In this document: positions 1 to 10,216 of the stretch, in pieces
Numbering within the stretch: the first letter of the stretch is position 1
Layout: every line of letters starts with the position of its first letter
DNA from: Dechloromonas sp.
Lineage (GTDB): Bacteria; Pseudomonadota; Gammaproteobacteria; Burkholderiales; Rhodocyclaceae
Reading direction: 5' to 3'
DNA length: 64,000 nt
Assembly: GCA_028687035.1 (NCBI GenBank)
Contig: JAQUAX010000005.1
Coordinates: forward strand, 1 to 64,000
Notes under the pieces: generated by a model
What the model was told of the DNA's origin: nothing
What the model saw: the letters and a program-made list of their open reading frames with translations, nothing else
Database searches by the model: none
Translations under genes and position numbers: made by a program

Positions 1-116
1 TCCTGGAAGGCGTCAATAACCGCATCAAGGTCATCAAGCGCATGGCCTACGGATTTCGCGACTCAGCCTACTTCTTCCTGAAAATCAAGGCCGCATTCCC
101 CGGTAAAGCGCGATGA
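1..116 (+). mobile_element. 3' end of an ISL3-family-like transposase CDS, truncated by window start
   Basis: Frame 3 reads LEGVNNRIKVIKRMAYGFRDSAYFFLKIKAAFPGKAR*, typical of ISL3 transposase C-termini (recalled family resemblance). Confidence 0.8.
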
Positions 117-197
117 ACCTTTTTTTTTGCCCTGAAATTGCCGTCTTTCCTGTCTTCTTAGGCATTTAGGACTAATTCCTCCGAGATAGTTGGAGGG

Positions 198-211
198 TTG
201 ATCTAGGTCAA
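198..211 (+). promoter_or_regulatory. FNR/ANR-type box upstream of ccoN (TTGATCTAGGTCAA)
   Basis: One mismatch to TTGAT-N4-ATCAA, about 100 bp upstream of the cbb3 operon, a classic FNR target. Confidence 0.75.
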
Positions 212-307
212 AACGCCGGCCCTGAACTAGAATACCATCCGCTTTCACATGTCCCCTTGGGTTCAGGGAGGTGGGCATTCCGTTTTTTATTAACGAGAGG
301 TGGGTTC

Positions 308-1735
308 ATGTCTGGAACACAAACCACATACAACGATAAGGTCGTACGGCAATTCACCGTCATGACCGTCATCTGGGGCATCGTCGGCATGCTTGTCGGT
401 GTCATCATCGCAGCTCAGCTGGTCTGGCCTGAGCTTAACATCGGGCCCTGGCTGCATTTCGGGCGCCTGCGTCCGCTGCACACCAACGCGGTCATTTTTG
501 CGTTCGGTGGTAGCGCCCTGTTTGCTACTTCCTATTACATCGTGCAGCGCACCTGCCATACGCGCTTGTGGGGCGGTCCGCTGATCCCCTTCACGTTCTG
601 GGGCTGGCAACTGATCATCCTGCTGGCGGCCATCAGCTTCCCGCTCGGGATCACGACCGGCAAGGAGTACGCTGAACTGGAGTGGCCGATCGACATCCTG
701 ATCACCCTGGTCTGGGTCGCGTATGCCGTGGTTTTCTTCGGTACCATCGCGGTCCGCAAGGTTTCCCATATCTACGTGGCCAACTGGTTCTACGGTGCCT
801 TCATCATTGCTGTTGCCCTGCTGCACATCTTCAACAGCATGGAAATGCCGGTGACGCTGACCAAGTCCTACTCCATGTACTCCGGCGTCCAGGACGCGAT
901 GGTTCAGTGGTGGTACGGCCACAATGCGGTCGGCTTCTTCCTGACCGCTGCCTTCCTCGGCATGATGTACTACTTCGTGCCGAAGCAGGCCGGTCGTCCG
1001 GTTTATTCCTATCGCCTGTCCGTCGTGCACTTCTGGGCGCTGATCTTCACCTACATGTGGGCCGGCCCGCACCACCTGCACTACACCGCGCTGCCCGACT
1101 GGACGCAGTCGGTCGGTATGCTGTTCTCCCTGATTCTGCTGGCTCCGTCGTGGGGTGGCATGATCAACGGCATCATGACGCTGTCGGGCGCCTGGCATAA
1201 GCTGCGCGACGATCCCATCCTGAAGTTCCTGATCACTTCGCTGTCCTTCTACGGCATGTCCACGTTCGAAGGCCCGATGATGTCGATCAAGACCGTCAAT
1301 GCGCTGTCGCACTACACCGACTGGACCGTCGGCCACGTGCACTCCGGCGCTCTGGGTTGGGTTGCGATGGTGTCGATCGGCTCCATGTATTACCTGATTC
1401 CCCGTCTGTTCGGCAAGGCCGAGATGTACAGCACCAAGCTGGTTACGACCCATTTCTGGATCGCCACCATCGGCACCGTTCTGTACATCGCTTCGATGTG
1501 GATTGCCGGCGTGATGCAGGGCCTGATGTGGCGTGCGGTTAACGCCGACGGCACCCTGGCTTACAGCTTCGTCGAATCGGTCAAGGGGTCCTATCCGTTC
1601 TGGGCCATCCGTGTCCTCGGCGGTGTGCTGTTCCTGGTTGGCATGCTGGTCATGGCTTACAACATGTTCAAGACCATCGCTGGCGGTAAAGCCCAAGACG
1701 TACCGGTGGTTGCGGCCGCTGGTCATCACGCCTGA
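308..1735 (+). CDS. ccoN: cytochrome c oxidase cbb3-type subunit I
   Basis: [22 protein letters not shown]..., heme-copper oxidase motifs ([19 protein letters not shown]); ATG at 308 preferred over 257. Confidence 0.95.
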   Translation: MSGTQTTYNDKVVRQFTVMTVIWGIVGMLVGVIIAAQLVWPELNIGPWLHFGRLRPLHTNAVIFAFGGSALFATSYYIVQRTCHTRLWGGPLIPFTFWGWQLIILLAAISFPLGITTGKEYAELEWPIDILITLVWVAYAVVFFGTIAVRKVSHIYVANWFYGAFIIAVALLHIFNSMEMPVTLTKSYSMYSGVQDAMVQWWYGHNAVGFFLTAAFLGMMYYFVPKQAGRPVYSYRLSVVHFWALIFTYMWAGPHHLHYTALPDWTQSVGMLFSLILLAPSWGGMINGIMTLSGAWHKLRDDPILKFLITSLSFYGMSTFEGPMMSIKTVNALSHYTDWTVGHVHSGALGWVAMVSIGSMYYLIPRLFGKAEMYSTKLVTTHFWIATIGTVLYIASMWIAGVMQGLMWRAVNADGTLAYSFVESVKGSYPFWAIRVLGGVLFLVGMLVMAYNMFKTIAGGKAQDVPVVAAAGHHA

Positions 1736-1753
1736 TTAAAAGGGGATAGAAGA

Positions 1754-2389
1754 ATGCTCAAGCATGACCAAATTGAGAGAAGTGTAACCCTGCTCATCGT
1801 CCTGACCCTGCTGGTGGTCAGCGTGGGCGGCCTGCTGGAAATCGTCCCTCTGTTCTTCCAGAAGTCGACGACGACGCCGGTTGAAGGGACCAAGCCCTAC
1901 GACGCGGTTCGCCTCGCGGGTCGTGATGTCTACATCCGCGAAGGCTGCTATCTGTGCCACTCGCAGATGATTCGTCCGTTCCGTGCGGAAACCGAGCGCT
2001 ACGGCCATTACTCGGTCGCCGGCGAGTACGTTTATGACCATCCGTTCCAGTGGGGCTCCAAGCGCACCGGTCCGGACCTGCATCGCGTCGGTGGTCGTTA
2101 TTCCGACGAGTGGCAACGTGCTCACCTGATGAATCCGCGCGACGTCGTTCCGGAATCCAACATGCCCGCCTTTGCCTTCCTGGCGAGTGCGAAGGCCAAG
2201 GACACCGTGGGTGCCGACATCGAGAAGAAGATGGAAGTCATGCGCGGCTTTGCCCAGATGCGTGGCATTCCCACCTACTCCGATGAAGAGATCAAGGGTG
2301 CCAAGGCCGCGATCGGCGACAAGACCGAAATGGACGTTCTGATTGCCTACCTGCAGGGTATGGGGCTGGCACTGAAGAACACCAAGTAA
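1754..2389 (+). CDS. ccoO: cbb3-type cytochrome c oxidase subunit II (mono-heme)
   Basis: [26 protein letters not shown] motif; position after ccoN. Confidence 0.95.
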   Translation: MLKHDQIERSVTLLIVLTLLVVSVGGLLEIVPLFFQKSTTTPVEGTKPYDAVRLAGRDVYIREGCYLCHSQMIRPFRAETERYGHYSVAGEYVYDHPFQWGSKRTGPDLHRVGGRYSDEWQRAHLMNPRDVVPESNMPAFAFLASAKAKDTVGADIEKKMEVMRGFAQMRGIPTYSDEEIKGAKAAIGDKTEMDVLIAYLQGMGLALKNTK

Positions 2390-2395
2390 ATAGCC

Positions 2396-2572
2396 ATGGA
2401 CATCAACGATCTGCGTTCCATCATCACCGTTGCCGGGTTGCTGTGCTTCCTGGGGATCGTGGGGTGGGCTTATGGCAAGGGCGCCAAGAAGGGGTTTGAC
2501 GAGGCGGCCAACCTGCCATTCGCGGAGCACGATGATCAGGGTGCGAAGTCGAGCACTTCGCACCCGCGCTGA
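2396..2572 (+). CDS. ccoQ: cbb3-type cytochrome oxidase subunit CcoQ
   Basis: 58-aa ORF MDINDLRSIITVAGLLCFLGIVGWAYGKGAKKGFDEAANLPF..., single TM, between ccoO and ccoP; below the ORF-track size cutoff. Confidence 0.88.
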   Translation: MDINDLRSIITVAGLLCFLGIVGWAYGKGAKKGFDEAANLPFAEHDDQGAKSSTSHPR

Positions 2573-2586
2573 TAAAAGGAAAGCAA

Positions 2587-3486
2587 ATGAGCGATTTCGT
2601 TAGCCAATTTTGGAACCTGTACGTGATTGTGATCGTGCTGGTTAGCGTTGTGGGATGCTATTTATTCCTGCTGTCCCAGAGCAAAGCCACCTTCACCCCG
2701 GGTAAGGCAACCGGTCACGTTTGGGATGAGACCCTCGAGGAGTACAACAATCCGCTGCCGAAGTGGTGGAGCTGGCTCTTCGTGATCACGGTCGTGTTCG
2801 CGCTGGTTTACCTGGCCCTGTATCCGGGACTGGGCAACTTCAAGGGCGTCCTGGGCTGGTCCTCCACCGGTCAACACAAGGCTGAAGTCGATAAGGTGGA
2901 TGCCGCTGTGAAGCCGCTGTTCGACAAGTACATGGCGATGGACCTGAAGGCCGTGGCCGGCGACAAGCAGGCCATGGAAATGGGCAAGCGCCTGTACCTG
3001 ACCTACTGCATGCAGTGTCACGGTGCCGATGCACGTGGTGCCAAGGGCTTCCCGAACCTGACCGACGGTGACTGGCTGTACGGCGGCGAGCCGGATCAGA
3101 TCAAGGAAACGATCGCCAACGGCCGCATGGGCGTCATGCCCCCGCACGCCCAGCTGGGTGCCGACACGATCAAGGATCTGGCCAACTACGTCCGTTCCCT
3201 GTCCGGTCTGCCGAATGATGCCGTCCGTGCCGCGAAGGGCAAGGAAGCCTTCACGTCCGCTGGCTGCGTCGGTTGCCACGGTCCGGAAGCCACCGGCATG
3301 CATGCCCTCGGCGCGCCGAACCTGACCGACAAGGTCTGGCTGTACGGCTCTTCCGAAGCGACCATCATCGAGACCATCACCAATGGTCGTCAGAACCAGA
3401 TGCCCGCCTGGAAGGAATTCCTGGGCGATGCCAAGGTGCATCTGCTGTCCGCCTACGTGCTGAGCGTCGGCCAGGCAGCGAAATAA
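2587..3486 (+). CDS. ccoP: cbb3-type cytochrome c oxidase subunit III (di-heme)
   Basis: Two CxxCH motifs (CMQCH, CVGCH), N-terminal TM. Confidence 0.95.
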   Translation: MSDFVSQFWNLYVIVIVLVSVVGCYLFLLSQSKATFTPGKATGHVWDETLEEYNNPLPKWWSWLFVITVVFALVYLALYPGLGNFKGVLGWSSTGQHKAEVDKVDAAVKPLFDKYMAMDLKAVAGDKQAMEMGKRLYLTYCMQCHGADARGAKGFPNLTDGDWLYGGEPDQIKETIANGRMGVMPPHAQLGADTIKDLANYVRSLSGLPNDAVRAAKGKEAFTSAGCVGCHGPEATGMHALGAPNLTDKVWLYGSSEATIIETITNGRQNQMPAWKEFLGDAKVHLLSAYVLSVGQAAK

Positions 3487-3494
3487 GCAGGCAA

Positions 3495-3524
3495 GGCGGG
3501 GCGATTCCGTCGCCCCGCCTTTCT
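3495..3524 (+). terminator. Rho-independent terminator after ccoP
   Basis: GGCGGGGCG-ATTCCGT-CGCCCCGCC followed by TTTCT. Confidence 0.75.
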
Positions 3525-3537
3525 CCGCGGTAAACCC

Positions 3538-3551
3538 CCGATCTGTATCAA
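3538..3551 (+). promoter_or_regulatory. Possible degenerate FNR box upstream of ccoG (CCGATCTGTATCAA)
   Basis: Perfect right half-site ATCAA, two mismatches in left half; 65 bp upstream of ccoG. Confidence 0.4.
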
Positions 3552-3615
3552 AATTGCGTTGAGCTCCTCCACTCACAATTCGCGCCCAGCGCAATTTCGA
3601 CACGGATAACCCAGT

Positions 3616-5025
3616 ATGGAAACCAAAGAAAAAGCCCCTGCTTCTCCGGCCCCGGTAGAGGTTTCGTTCTACGAGAAGCACAAGAAGATTTACATCCGGG
3701 AAGTCAAGGGCTGGTGGGATGCCTGGCGCTGGGCGTTCGTCTGGATCACCCAGATCATTTTCTACGGCATGCCCTGGCTGGAATGGAATGACCGGCAGGC
3801 CGTGCTCTTCCACCTCGTCGAGCGGAAATTCTATCTGTTCGGTCTGGTGCTCTGGCCGCAGGACGTCTTCTATCTGGCGCTGCTGTTGATCATTTCGGCC
3901 TACGCGCTGTTCCTGTTCACCGCGATCGCGGGGCGGCTTTTCTGCGGCTATGCCTGTCCGCAGACGGTCTACACCGAGATATTCATGTGGATCGAGAACC
4001 GGATCGAGGGCGACCGTTCGGCGCGCATGAAGCTCGACCAGGGGCCGATGACTGCCCGCAAGCTTCGCCTGAAGGCGCTCAAGCACGCCGCCTGGATCGC
4101 CATCTCGTTGTGGACCGGTTTCACGCTGGTCGCTTATTTCACGCCGGTCGATGAGCTGCTGTCGGCGTTGCCGTTCGAACTCTCGGGCTGGGAAACCTTC
4201 TGGACCCTCTTTTACGCCGGTTTCTGCTACATGCAGGCGGGTTTCCTGCGCGAGCAGGTCTGCAAGTACATGTGTCCCTACGCCCGCTTCCAGGGCGTCA
4301 TGTTCGATCCGGATACTCTGGTCATCACCTACGATCCCGAACGGGGCGAGCCGCGTGGCGCCCGCCGCAAGGGAGTGGATGCGAAGGCTGCCGGACTGGG
4401 GGATTGCGTCGATTGCGGTTTGTGCGTTGCCGTCTGCCCGACCGGGATCGACATTCGCAAGGGGCAGCAGTACGAGTGCATCGGCTGCGGTGCCTGCATC
4501 GACGTCTGCGATCCGGTGATGGACAAGGTCGGGTTGCCGCGGGGTCTGATCCGCTACACGACGGAGAATGCGCTGGCCCATCACATGAGCGCCAGGGATG
4601 TCGTTGCGCATATCCTGCGTCCGCGGATCATCCTGTACACCGTGATCCTGCTCGGAATCATCGTGGCGAGCGCCTGGTCGCTGGCGACCCGGGTGCCGCT
4701 GAAGGTCGATGTGATACGCGATCGTTCGATCCTGGCCCGGGAGGCCGACGACGGGCGCATCGAGAACATCTACAACCTGAAGGTCATGAACACCACGGAA
4801 GATGCCAAGCGATATCAGTTGACGGTATCCGGGATCGAGGGTGTCGAGATCGCTGGCGAACCGACGGTCGACGTCGATGGCGCGGCCAACCAGGAAATCA
4901 CCGTTGTCGTCCGGGTGCCGCCCGAAGCCGCCAAGCCGGGGGCGAACACCATTTATTTCGATATCAAGGCCGAGGGGAACGAGGCGATCTCGGTCCGCGA
5001 AAAGGCCTCTTTCCTGATGCCCTGA
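3616..5025 (+). CDS. ccoG: cytochrome c oxidase accessory protein CcoG (4Fe-4S)
   Basis: GYACPQTVYTEIFMWIE, two ferredoxin-like CxxCxxCxxxC motifs. Confidence 0.93.
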   Translation: METKEKAPASPAPVEVSFYEKHKKIYIREVKGWWDAWRWAFVWITQIIFYGMPWLEWNDRQAVLFHLVERKFYLFGLVLWPQDVFYLALLLIISAYALFLFTAIAGRLFCGYACPQTVYTEIFMWIENRIEGDRSARMKLDQGPMTARKLRLKALKHAAWIAISLWTGFTLVAYFTPVDELLSALPFELSGWETFWTLFYAGFCYMQAGFLREQVCKYMCPYARFQGVMFDPDTLVITYDPERGEPRGARRKGVDAKAAGLGDCVDCGLCVAVCPTGIDIRKGQQYECIGCGACIDVCDPVMDKVGLPRGLIRYTTENALAHHMSARDVVAHILRPRIILYTVILLGIIVASAWSLATRVPLKVDVIRDRSILAREADDGRIENIYNLKVMNTTEDAKRYQLTVSGIEGVEIAGEPTVDVDGAANQEITVVVRVPPEAAKPGANTIYFDIKAEGNEAISVREKASFLMP

Positions 5026-5026
5026 C

Positions 5027-5548
5027 ATGAATAGAACAATGACTTTGCGAAACGACAGCCAGCCCTGGTACAGGGAACGTTGGCCCTGGCTCCTGATGGC
5101 GGGGCCGGCCATCGTCATCGTGGCCGGGATCGTGACCCTCTGGCTGGCCGTGGTCAGCAACGACGGTCTGGTGACCGATGACTATTACAAGCAGGGGCTG
5201 GCGGTCAATCAGCGCCTGCAGCGCGATCACAAGGCCGGTGGCCTGGGATTGCACGCGGACATCATGCGGTCCGGCGACAAGGTTCGCCTGCTTCTGGGCG
5301 CTGACGGGCAGGTCAATCTGCCGCCGGCCATCACCCTGAAGCTGGCGCATCCGACGCGCTCCGGGCTGGACCAGGCCGTACAGATGGTCGCGGAAGGACA
5401 GGGGTTCTACAGCGGGAAACTGACTGGCGAACTTGCTGGGCGTTGGCTCGTTTCACTGGAAGATCCGGCAGGGGAATGGCGGCTCCACGGTGAATGGCTG
5501 GCTGATACGGGTGAGCCGCTGCGTCTGGACGCAAAGGCGGCCAATTAA
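5027..5548 (+). CDS. FixH family protein
   Basis: MNRTMTLRNDSQPWYRERWPWLLMAGPAIVIVAGIVTLWLAV..DDYYKQGLAVNQ; adjacent to ccoG. Confidence 0.85.
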   Translation: MNRTMTLRNDSQPWYRERWPWLLMAGPAIVIVAGIVTLWLAVVSNDGLVTDDYYKQGLAVNQRLQRDHKAGGLGLHADIMRSGDKVRLLLGADGQVNLPPAITLKLAHPTRSGLDQAVQMVAEGQGFYSGKLTGELAGRWLVSLEDPAGEWRLHGEWLADTGEPLRLDAKAAN

Positions 5549-5578
5549 GTTTGTTTTTCGTTACTGGGAGGTGACTTC

Positions 5579-5713
5579 ATGGCTTGGGAACTGTTGTTTA
5601 CTAGCGATATCGGTCTGATGAGTCTGGTTGTGATCGTCGGCGTGGTCGTAATCGGCGCGGTGATGGGCAAGATGTATTCGAACAAGATGGACGAGGAATC
5701 CGGGCAGCGCTGA
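5579..5713 (+). CDS. DUF3149-type single-TM micro-protein
   Basis: 44 aa MAWELLFTSDIGLMSLVVIVGVVVIGAVMGKMYSNKMDEESGQR* preceded by GGGAGG RBS. Confidence 0.8.
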   Translation: MAWELLFTSDIGLMSLVVIVGVVVIGAVMGKMYSNKMDEESGQR

Positions 5714-5750
5714 TTCCCGGACATGGACGCTCCGCAAGCCGGGGCGACAG

Positions 5751-5783
5751 GCCCCCGGGTGTTTTCACACCGGGGGCTTTTTC
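5751..5783 (+). terminator. Rho-independent terminator
   Basis: GCCCCCGGGTG..CACCGGGGGC followed by TTTTTC. Confidence 0.75.
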
Positions 5784-5796
5784 ATTTTCCGTTGCC

Positions 5797-6399
5797 GTGC
5801 GCAGGGCGCTGATCGTCTCGATGATGCTGCATGCGCTGCTGCTTGGCTGGGGATACCGGCCGGGCGAAGGGCGCGACTTGCGTCCGGTCGCCGGCGCGCC
5901 TCTGGCAGCGAAGCTCGCGGGGGCGCTGACTGGCGAGTCTCGCCCCGACGCTCAAGGGGCTGCCGGATCGCGCGACGTCGATCGCAGGAAGGCAGAAACA
6001 CCGCATCCGGGTGGCGGTGGAGCCACCAGGCGTCCGGCGGGCGAGTCGGCGAACTCTGCGGGGAGACTGCCGGAATCCGATAGTGCCGAGTCTCTCGAGC
6101 CGCCTGCCCGGGAGGCCTTGAGCGACTATCTGATTGCTTTGGCTGCCGCGGCACGGCAATCGCCGGATCGCCCTGCGGCATTGGCTTTTTCGGAGAGAGG
6201 GGGAGTGGTCGGGCTGGCGCTGAGTCTTCGTGCCGGCCGGCCGGAGGTCCGGCTGGCGGCGAGCAGCGGGCAGGAGGGGCTCGATCTGGCGGTGCTGCGC
6301 CTGCTGCAATTTGCGCTGCTCAGGGTTCCCGTTCCGGAAGTGCTTGCTGTGCGAGTCCTGGCGCTCGATATTCCGGTGGAGTTGTCACCCGGTGAGTGA
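5797..6399 (+). CDS. TonB-C-terminus-like hypothetical protein
   Basis: N-terminal hydrophobic segment, Gly/Pro/Ala-rich middle, C-term GGVVGLALSLRAGRPEVRLAASSGQEGLDLAVLRLLQ resembling TonB_C; GTG start. Confidence 0.5.
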   Translation: MRRALIVSMMLHALLLGWGYRPGEGRDLRPVAGAPLAAKLAGALTGESRPDAQGAAGSRDVDRRKAETPHPGGGGATRRPAGESANSAGRLPESDSAESLEPPAREALSDYLIALAAAARQSPDRPAALAFSERGGVVGLALSLRAGRPEVRLAASSGQEGLDLAVLRLLQFALLRVPVPEVLAVRVLALDIPVELSPGE

Positions 6400-6407
6400 A
6401 GCTCCGT

Positions 6408-6944
6408 TCAGAGCGGCGGCAGTTCGCTCTCGTGAAAACCGAAACGCTCGCGCTGGCGGTCGGCCAGGTAGCGTCGAAGGCAGAGTTCGACTGTCCGGAA
6501 AGCCAGTTCCGGCCAGGGAATGGCTTCGGGCGCGAAGAGATCGACTTCGAGGCTCTCCTCGCCGGCCGAATAATCCGGTGTAGCCAGTCGGCCCCGGTAG
6601 AACAGGTGGACCTGATTGATATGGGGAACGCTGACCATCGCGAACGGCGCGTCGATGATCACTTTCGCGCCGGCTTCCTCGTAAGTCTCACGCCCGGCCC
6701 CCTGCGCGGTGCTCTCGCCGTTTTCCATGAAGCCGGCGGGCAGGGTCCAGAAACCGTGCCGCGGCTCGATCGCCCGCCGGCAAAGCAGGATGCGGCCTTC
6801 CCATTCGGCGACGCAGCCGACGACCAGGCGCGGGTTTTCGTAATGGATATGGCCGCAGGCGTCGCAGACGTGGCGGGGCAGTGAATCGCCGGGCGGTACG
6901 TAAAAGGACACGCTGGAGCCGCAGTGGTTGCAGAATCGGATCAC
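6408..6944 (-). CDS. NUDIX hydrolase with N-terminal zinc ribbon
   Basis: MIRFCNHCGSSV...CDACG; Nudix box GFMENGESTAQGAGRETYEEAGA; GTG start at 6944 preferred. Confidence 0.88.
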   Translation of the reverse strand: MIRFCNHCGSSVSFYVPPGDSLPRHVCDACGHIHYENPRLVVGCVAEWEGRILLCRRAIEPRHGFWTLPAGFMENGESTAQGAGRETYEEAGAKVIIDAPFAMVSVPHINQVHLFYRGRLATPDYSAGEESLEVDLFAPEAIPWPELAFRTVELCLRRYLADRQRERFGFHESELPPL

Positions 6945-7112
6945 GGTGATGCGCCGTCGAAGGAATTGGGAAAGTCTAGCATTCGCCGCCCGGGGGGCTG
7001 AAATGGAGGCAATGTCATTTCTGTGTTTTTGAAACATCGGGCTACAATAGCGCGCACAAACGGGCGTTTTTAGCATCTGCAGCGTCGGCTGCCGGGATTC
7101 GGGGAGTTCTGG

Positions 7113-7970
7113 ATGTTTCTGATTATTGGATATGTCATTATCCTGGCGTCATCGCTGGGGACGTATGCGATCCACGGCAGTCTCCTCGCCCTGTGGGTGC
7201 CGACCGAGTACGCGGCGATCGTCGGTCTGACTATCGGCGGCTTCATGGCCAGCAACGATATCCGGGTGATCAAGGCGACGGTCGGTGCGGTGCCCGGCAT
7301 CCTGAAGGGCTCCAAGTTCTCCAGGGCGTATTACATCGACGTGCTGGCCCTGCTCTTCGAGATCCTCGCCAAGGTCCGCAAGGAAGGTCTGATGTCCATC
7401 GAAGGCGACATCGAGAACCCGGAAGCCAGCCCCATCTTCAGCAAATATCCGGAAATTGCCGGCGATCATCACGTCATGGAATTCATGACCGACTATCTGC
7501 GGATGATGGTCGGCGGCAACCTGAATACCGTCGAAATCGAGAGCCTGATGGATGTCGAACTCGAAGCCCACCACCACGAAGCGGCCGAGCCGGGGCACGT
7601 GGTGCAGAAGGTGGCTGACGCAACGCCGGCCTTCGGTATCGTCGTCGCGGTGATGGGGGTCGTCAACGTGATGGGCTCCGTCGGCCAGCCGCCGGCGGTG
7701 CTCGGCAAGATGATCGGCGGTGCGCTGGTCGGCACCTTTCTCGGTATCCTGATTTCCTACGGCTTCATTGCGCCGGTCGCTTGCCTGCTCGAGCAGAAGG
7801 CGCACGAGGGTTCGACGGTATACAAGTGCATCAAGATGGTGCTGCTTGCCTCGATGTCCGGTTACGCGCCGCAGGTCGCCATCGAATTCGGCCGCAAGAC
7901 CCTGGATTCCCACACCCGGCCGAGCTTCATCGAACTGGAAGAGGAACTCAAGGCGCGCAAGGGCAAGTGA
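7113..7970 (+). CDS. motA: flagellar motor stator protein MotA
   Basis: MotA family sequence, followed by motB. Confidence 0.95.
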   Translation: MFLIIGYVIILASSLGTYAIHGSLLALWVPTEYAAIVGLTIGGFMASNDIRVIKATVGAVPGILKGSKFSRAYYIDVLALLFEILAKVRKEGLMSIEGDIENPEASPIFSKYPEIAGDHHVMEFMTDYLRMMVGGNLNTVEIESLMDVELEAHHHEAAEPGHVVQKVADATPAFGIVVAVMGVVNVMGSVGQPPAVLGKMIGGALVGTFLGILISYGFIAPVACLLEQKAHEGSTVYKCIKMVLLASMSGYAPQVAIEFGRKTLDSHTRPSFIELEEELKARKGK

Positions 7971-8001
7971 GCCCGCACGCTGAGCCTCCCGGACCACAGA
8001 C

Positions 8002-8949
8002 ATGAGCGACGACTCCACACGCCCCATCGTCATCAAGCGCAAGAAGGTCGTCGCCGGCGGCGCCCACGGCGGCGCCTGGAAAATCGCCTACGCGGACTTC
8101 GTGACCGCGATGATGGCCTTCTTCCTGCTGATGTGGTTGCTCGGCTCGACCGCCAAGGGCGATCTGCAGGGCATCGCCGACTATTTCCAGAACCCGCTGA
8201 AAGTTTCGATGCAGGGGGGCTCGGGTTCCGGCGACGCGACCAGCATCCTGCAGGGCGGCGGCAAGGACCTGACGCGCCAGTCCGGTCAGGTCAAGAAGGG
8301 CGACGTCGAGGCGGCCAAGAAGACCACCTTTTCCAAGGAAGCCCAGCTTGAATTCCGCCGCCAGGAGCGGGAGCGCCTGGAGGTCCTGAAGGCCAGCATC
8401 GAGAAGATGATCGCCAGCAGTCCCCAGTTGTCGCAGTTCAAGAAGCAGCTGTTGCTCGACATCACCAGCGAAGGGCTCAGGATCCAGATCGTCGACGAAC
8501 AGAACCGGCCGATGTTCGATCTCAGCAGCGCCGAGCTGAAGCCCTACACGCGGGATATCCTGCGCCAGATCGGCAAGGCGCTGAATGCCGTCGATAATCG
8601 CATCAGTCTGGCCGGGCATACCGACGCTGCCCAGTTTTCCGGCGGCGAAAAGGGCTTCTCGAACTGGGAGCTGTCCGCCAACCGGGCGAACGCGTCGCGT
8701 CGCGAACTGGTGCTCGGCGGCATGGACGATAGTAAAGTGTTAAGAGTGGTAGGACTTGCACAAACGGTCTTATTCGATAAAAATGACCCTCTTAATTCGG
8801 CGAATCGGCGGATCAGTATTGTCGTGCTCAATCGCAAGACAGAAATGGCCATCCTGCAGGAGGAGGGGCCGGAGAGCGAAATCAGCGACGAGGACGGTCT
8901 TCCCGCCGGGCTGAATCTGCCGGCGGATGCGCGGGCCAGAGCCGGCTGA
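8002..8949 (+). CDS. motB: flagellar motor protein MotB
   Basis: AYADFVTAMMAFFLLMWLLGS plug/TM, OmpA-like C-term (LAGHTDAAQF..NWELSANRANASRREL). Confidence 0.95.
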   Translation: MSDDSTRPIVIKRKKVVAGGAHGGAWKIAYADFVTAMMAFFLLMWLLGSTAKGDLQGIADYFQNPLKVSMQGGSGSGDATSILQGGGKDLTRQSGQVKKGDVEAAKKTTFSKEAQLEFRRQERERLEVLKASIEKMIASSPQLSQFKKQLLLDITSEGLRIQIVDEQNRPMFDLSSAELKPYTRDILRQIGKALNAVDNRISLAGHTDAAQFSGGEKGFSNWELSANRANASRRELVLGGMDDSKVLRVVGLAQTVLFDKNDPLNSANRRISIVVLNRKTEMAILQEEGPESEISDEDGLPAGLNLPADARARAG

Positions 8950-8995
8950 AGTCGGCCGGTCGATCAATATATAGAACAGGCAAGGGAGAAACGGT

Positions 8996-10198
8996 ATGTG
9001 GCTGCCCATCGGGATCGGCTGGTCGCTGTTGGTTGCAGCGGTACTGCTCGCCATCGAGCCGGCCGCACGCAGTGGCCCCGTCATTTTTGCCCTGGTCCTG
9101 ATGCCGGTTGGCTGGCTGGTTGCAGCGAGCTTTGCCGGCCGCGCCCGTTCGGCGGGCGGTGCTCAGGCGAAGGCGCCTGCCGCCGAGCGCGAACTGATCG
9201 CCCACAGCAGCGACGCAATCATCCAGGTCGCCGGTGAAGTCGGCAACCAGATCGGCGAAATGCGCGGCGAACTGGACCGTGCGCGCAGCATCTTCAGCGA
9301 GGCGATCGACAAACTGGTCGCCAGCTTCCACAGCATGAACGAACAGATCCAGCGCCAGCAGGAACTGGGCATCCAGGCGGTTTCGGGCGATGCCAGCGGC
9401 GGTGCGGTCGAAAGCTTCCACCAATTCACCAGCAAGACCTCGCACACGCTGCGCCAGTTCGTCGATAGCGTCGTCGAGAACTCCCGGCTGGCGATGTCGC
9501 TGGTCGAGATGACCGACCGGATCACCTCCCAGATGGCCGAGGTGCGCGGCATGCTCGGCGAAATCGAAGGCATCGCCAAGCAGACCAACCTGCTCGCGCT
9601 GAACGCGGCGATCGAGGCGGCCCGCGCCGGCGAAGCGGGGCGCGGCTTTGCGGTCGTCGCCGACGAAGTGCGCGACCTATCCGGGCGGACCAACCATTTC
9701 AGCCAGCAGATCCGGGCTTCGCTGACCAACATGCAGGGAACGATCGAGCGCACCGAGCAGGCCATCAACCAGATGGCAGCCCAGGACATGACCTTCGCGC
9801 TGACGTCGAAGAGCGACGTCGAGCAGGCGATGCAGGGAATCGAGGCGATGAACGGCCGGACCAACCAGACGGTGGCCGAACTGAACACCATTTCCGAGCA
9901 GGTCGCGGTCGCCGTCAATCAGGCCATCATGTCGCTGCAATTCCAGGACATGATCACGCAACTGCTTGCCCACGTCGCGCTGCGCCTCGACATGCTCGAG
10001 GAGGTGGTCGGCGAGGAGCGCCAGATGGCGGCGACGCTGCGCGACGCCGAAGATCCCCGGCAGGCGCTGGCCGCGGTGGCGGCGATCCGTTCCCATGTCG
10101 ATGGCCTGGTCGCCAGGCTGGGCACGTTGAAGCAAGGCGTGCAAAATAATCCGGTAAGCCAGAGCGGCTTCGTCAGCGGCGAAGTCGAGTTGTTCTGA
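8996..10198 (+). CDS. methyl-accepting chemotaxis protein
   Basis: MCP hairpin [38 protein letters not shown]; two N-terminal TMs. Confidence 0.9.
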   Translation: MWLPIGIGWSLLVAAVLLAIEPAARSGPVIFALVLMPVGWLVAASFAGRARSAGGAQAKAPAAERELIAHSSDAIIQVAGEVGNQIGEMRGELDRARSIFSEAIDKLVASFHSMNEQIQRQQELGIQAVSGDASGGAVESFHQFTSKTSHTLRQFVDSVVENSRLAMSLVEMTDRITSQMAEVRGMLGEIEGIAKQTNLLALNAAIEAARAGEAGRGFAVVADEVRDLSGRTNHFSQQIRASLTNMQGTIERTEQAINQMAAQDMTFALTSKSDVEQAMQGIEAMNGRTNQTVAELNTISEQVAVAVNQAIMSLQFQDMITQLLAHVALRLDMLEEVVGEERQMAATLRDAEDPRQALAAVAAIRSHVDGLVARLGTLKQGVQNNPVSQSGFVSGEVELF

Positions 10199-10216
10199 TT
10201 CAAAAACGAGGAAAAA

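Noticed and set aside
2662-5160. 832-aa minus ORF opposite ccoP/ccoG
   Set aside because: Antisense to well-supported genes; no recognisable domain
8755-8800. Sigma28-like -10 (TTCGATAA) in the motB AT-rich patch
   Set aside because: No TAAA -35 at the required spacing; left only as a codon-usage anomaly
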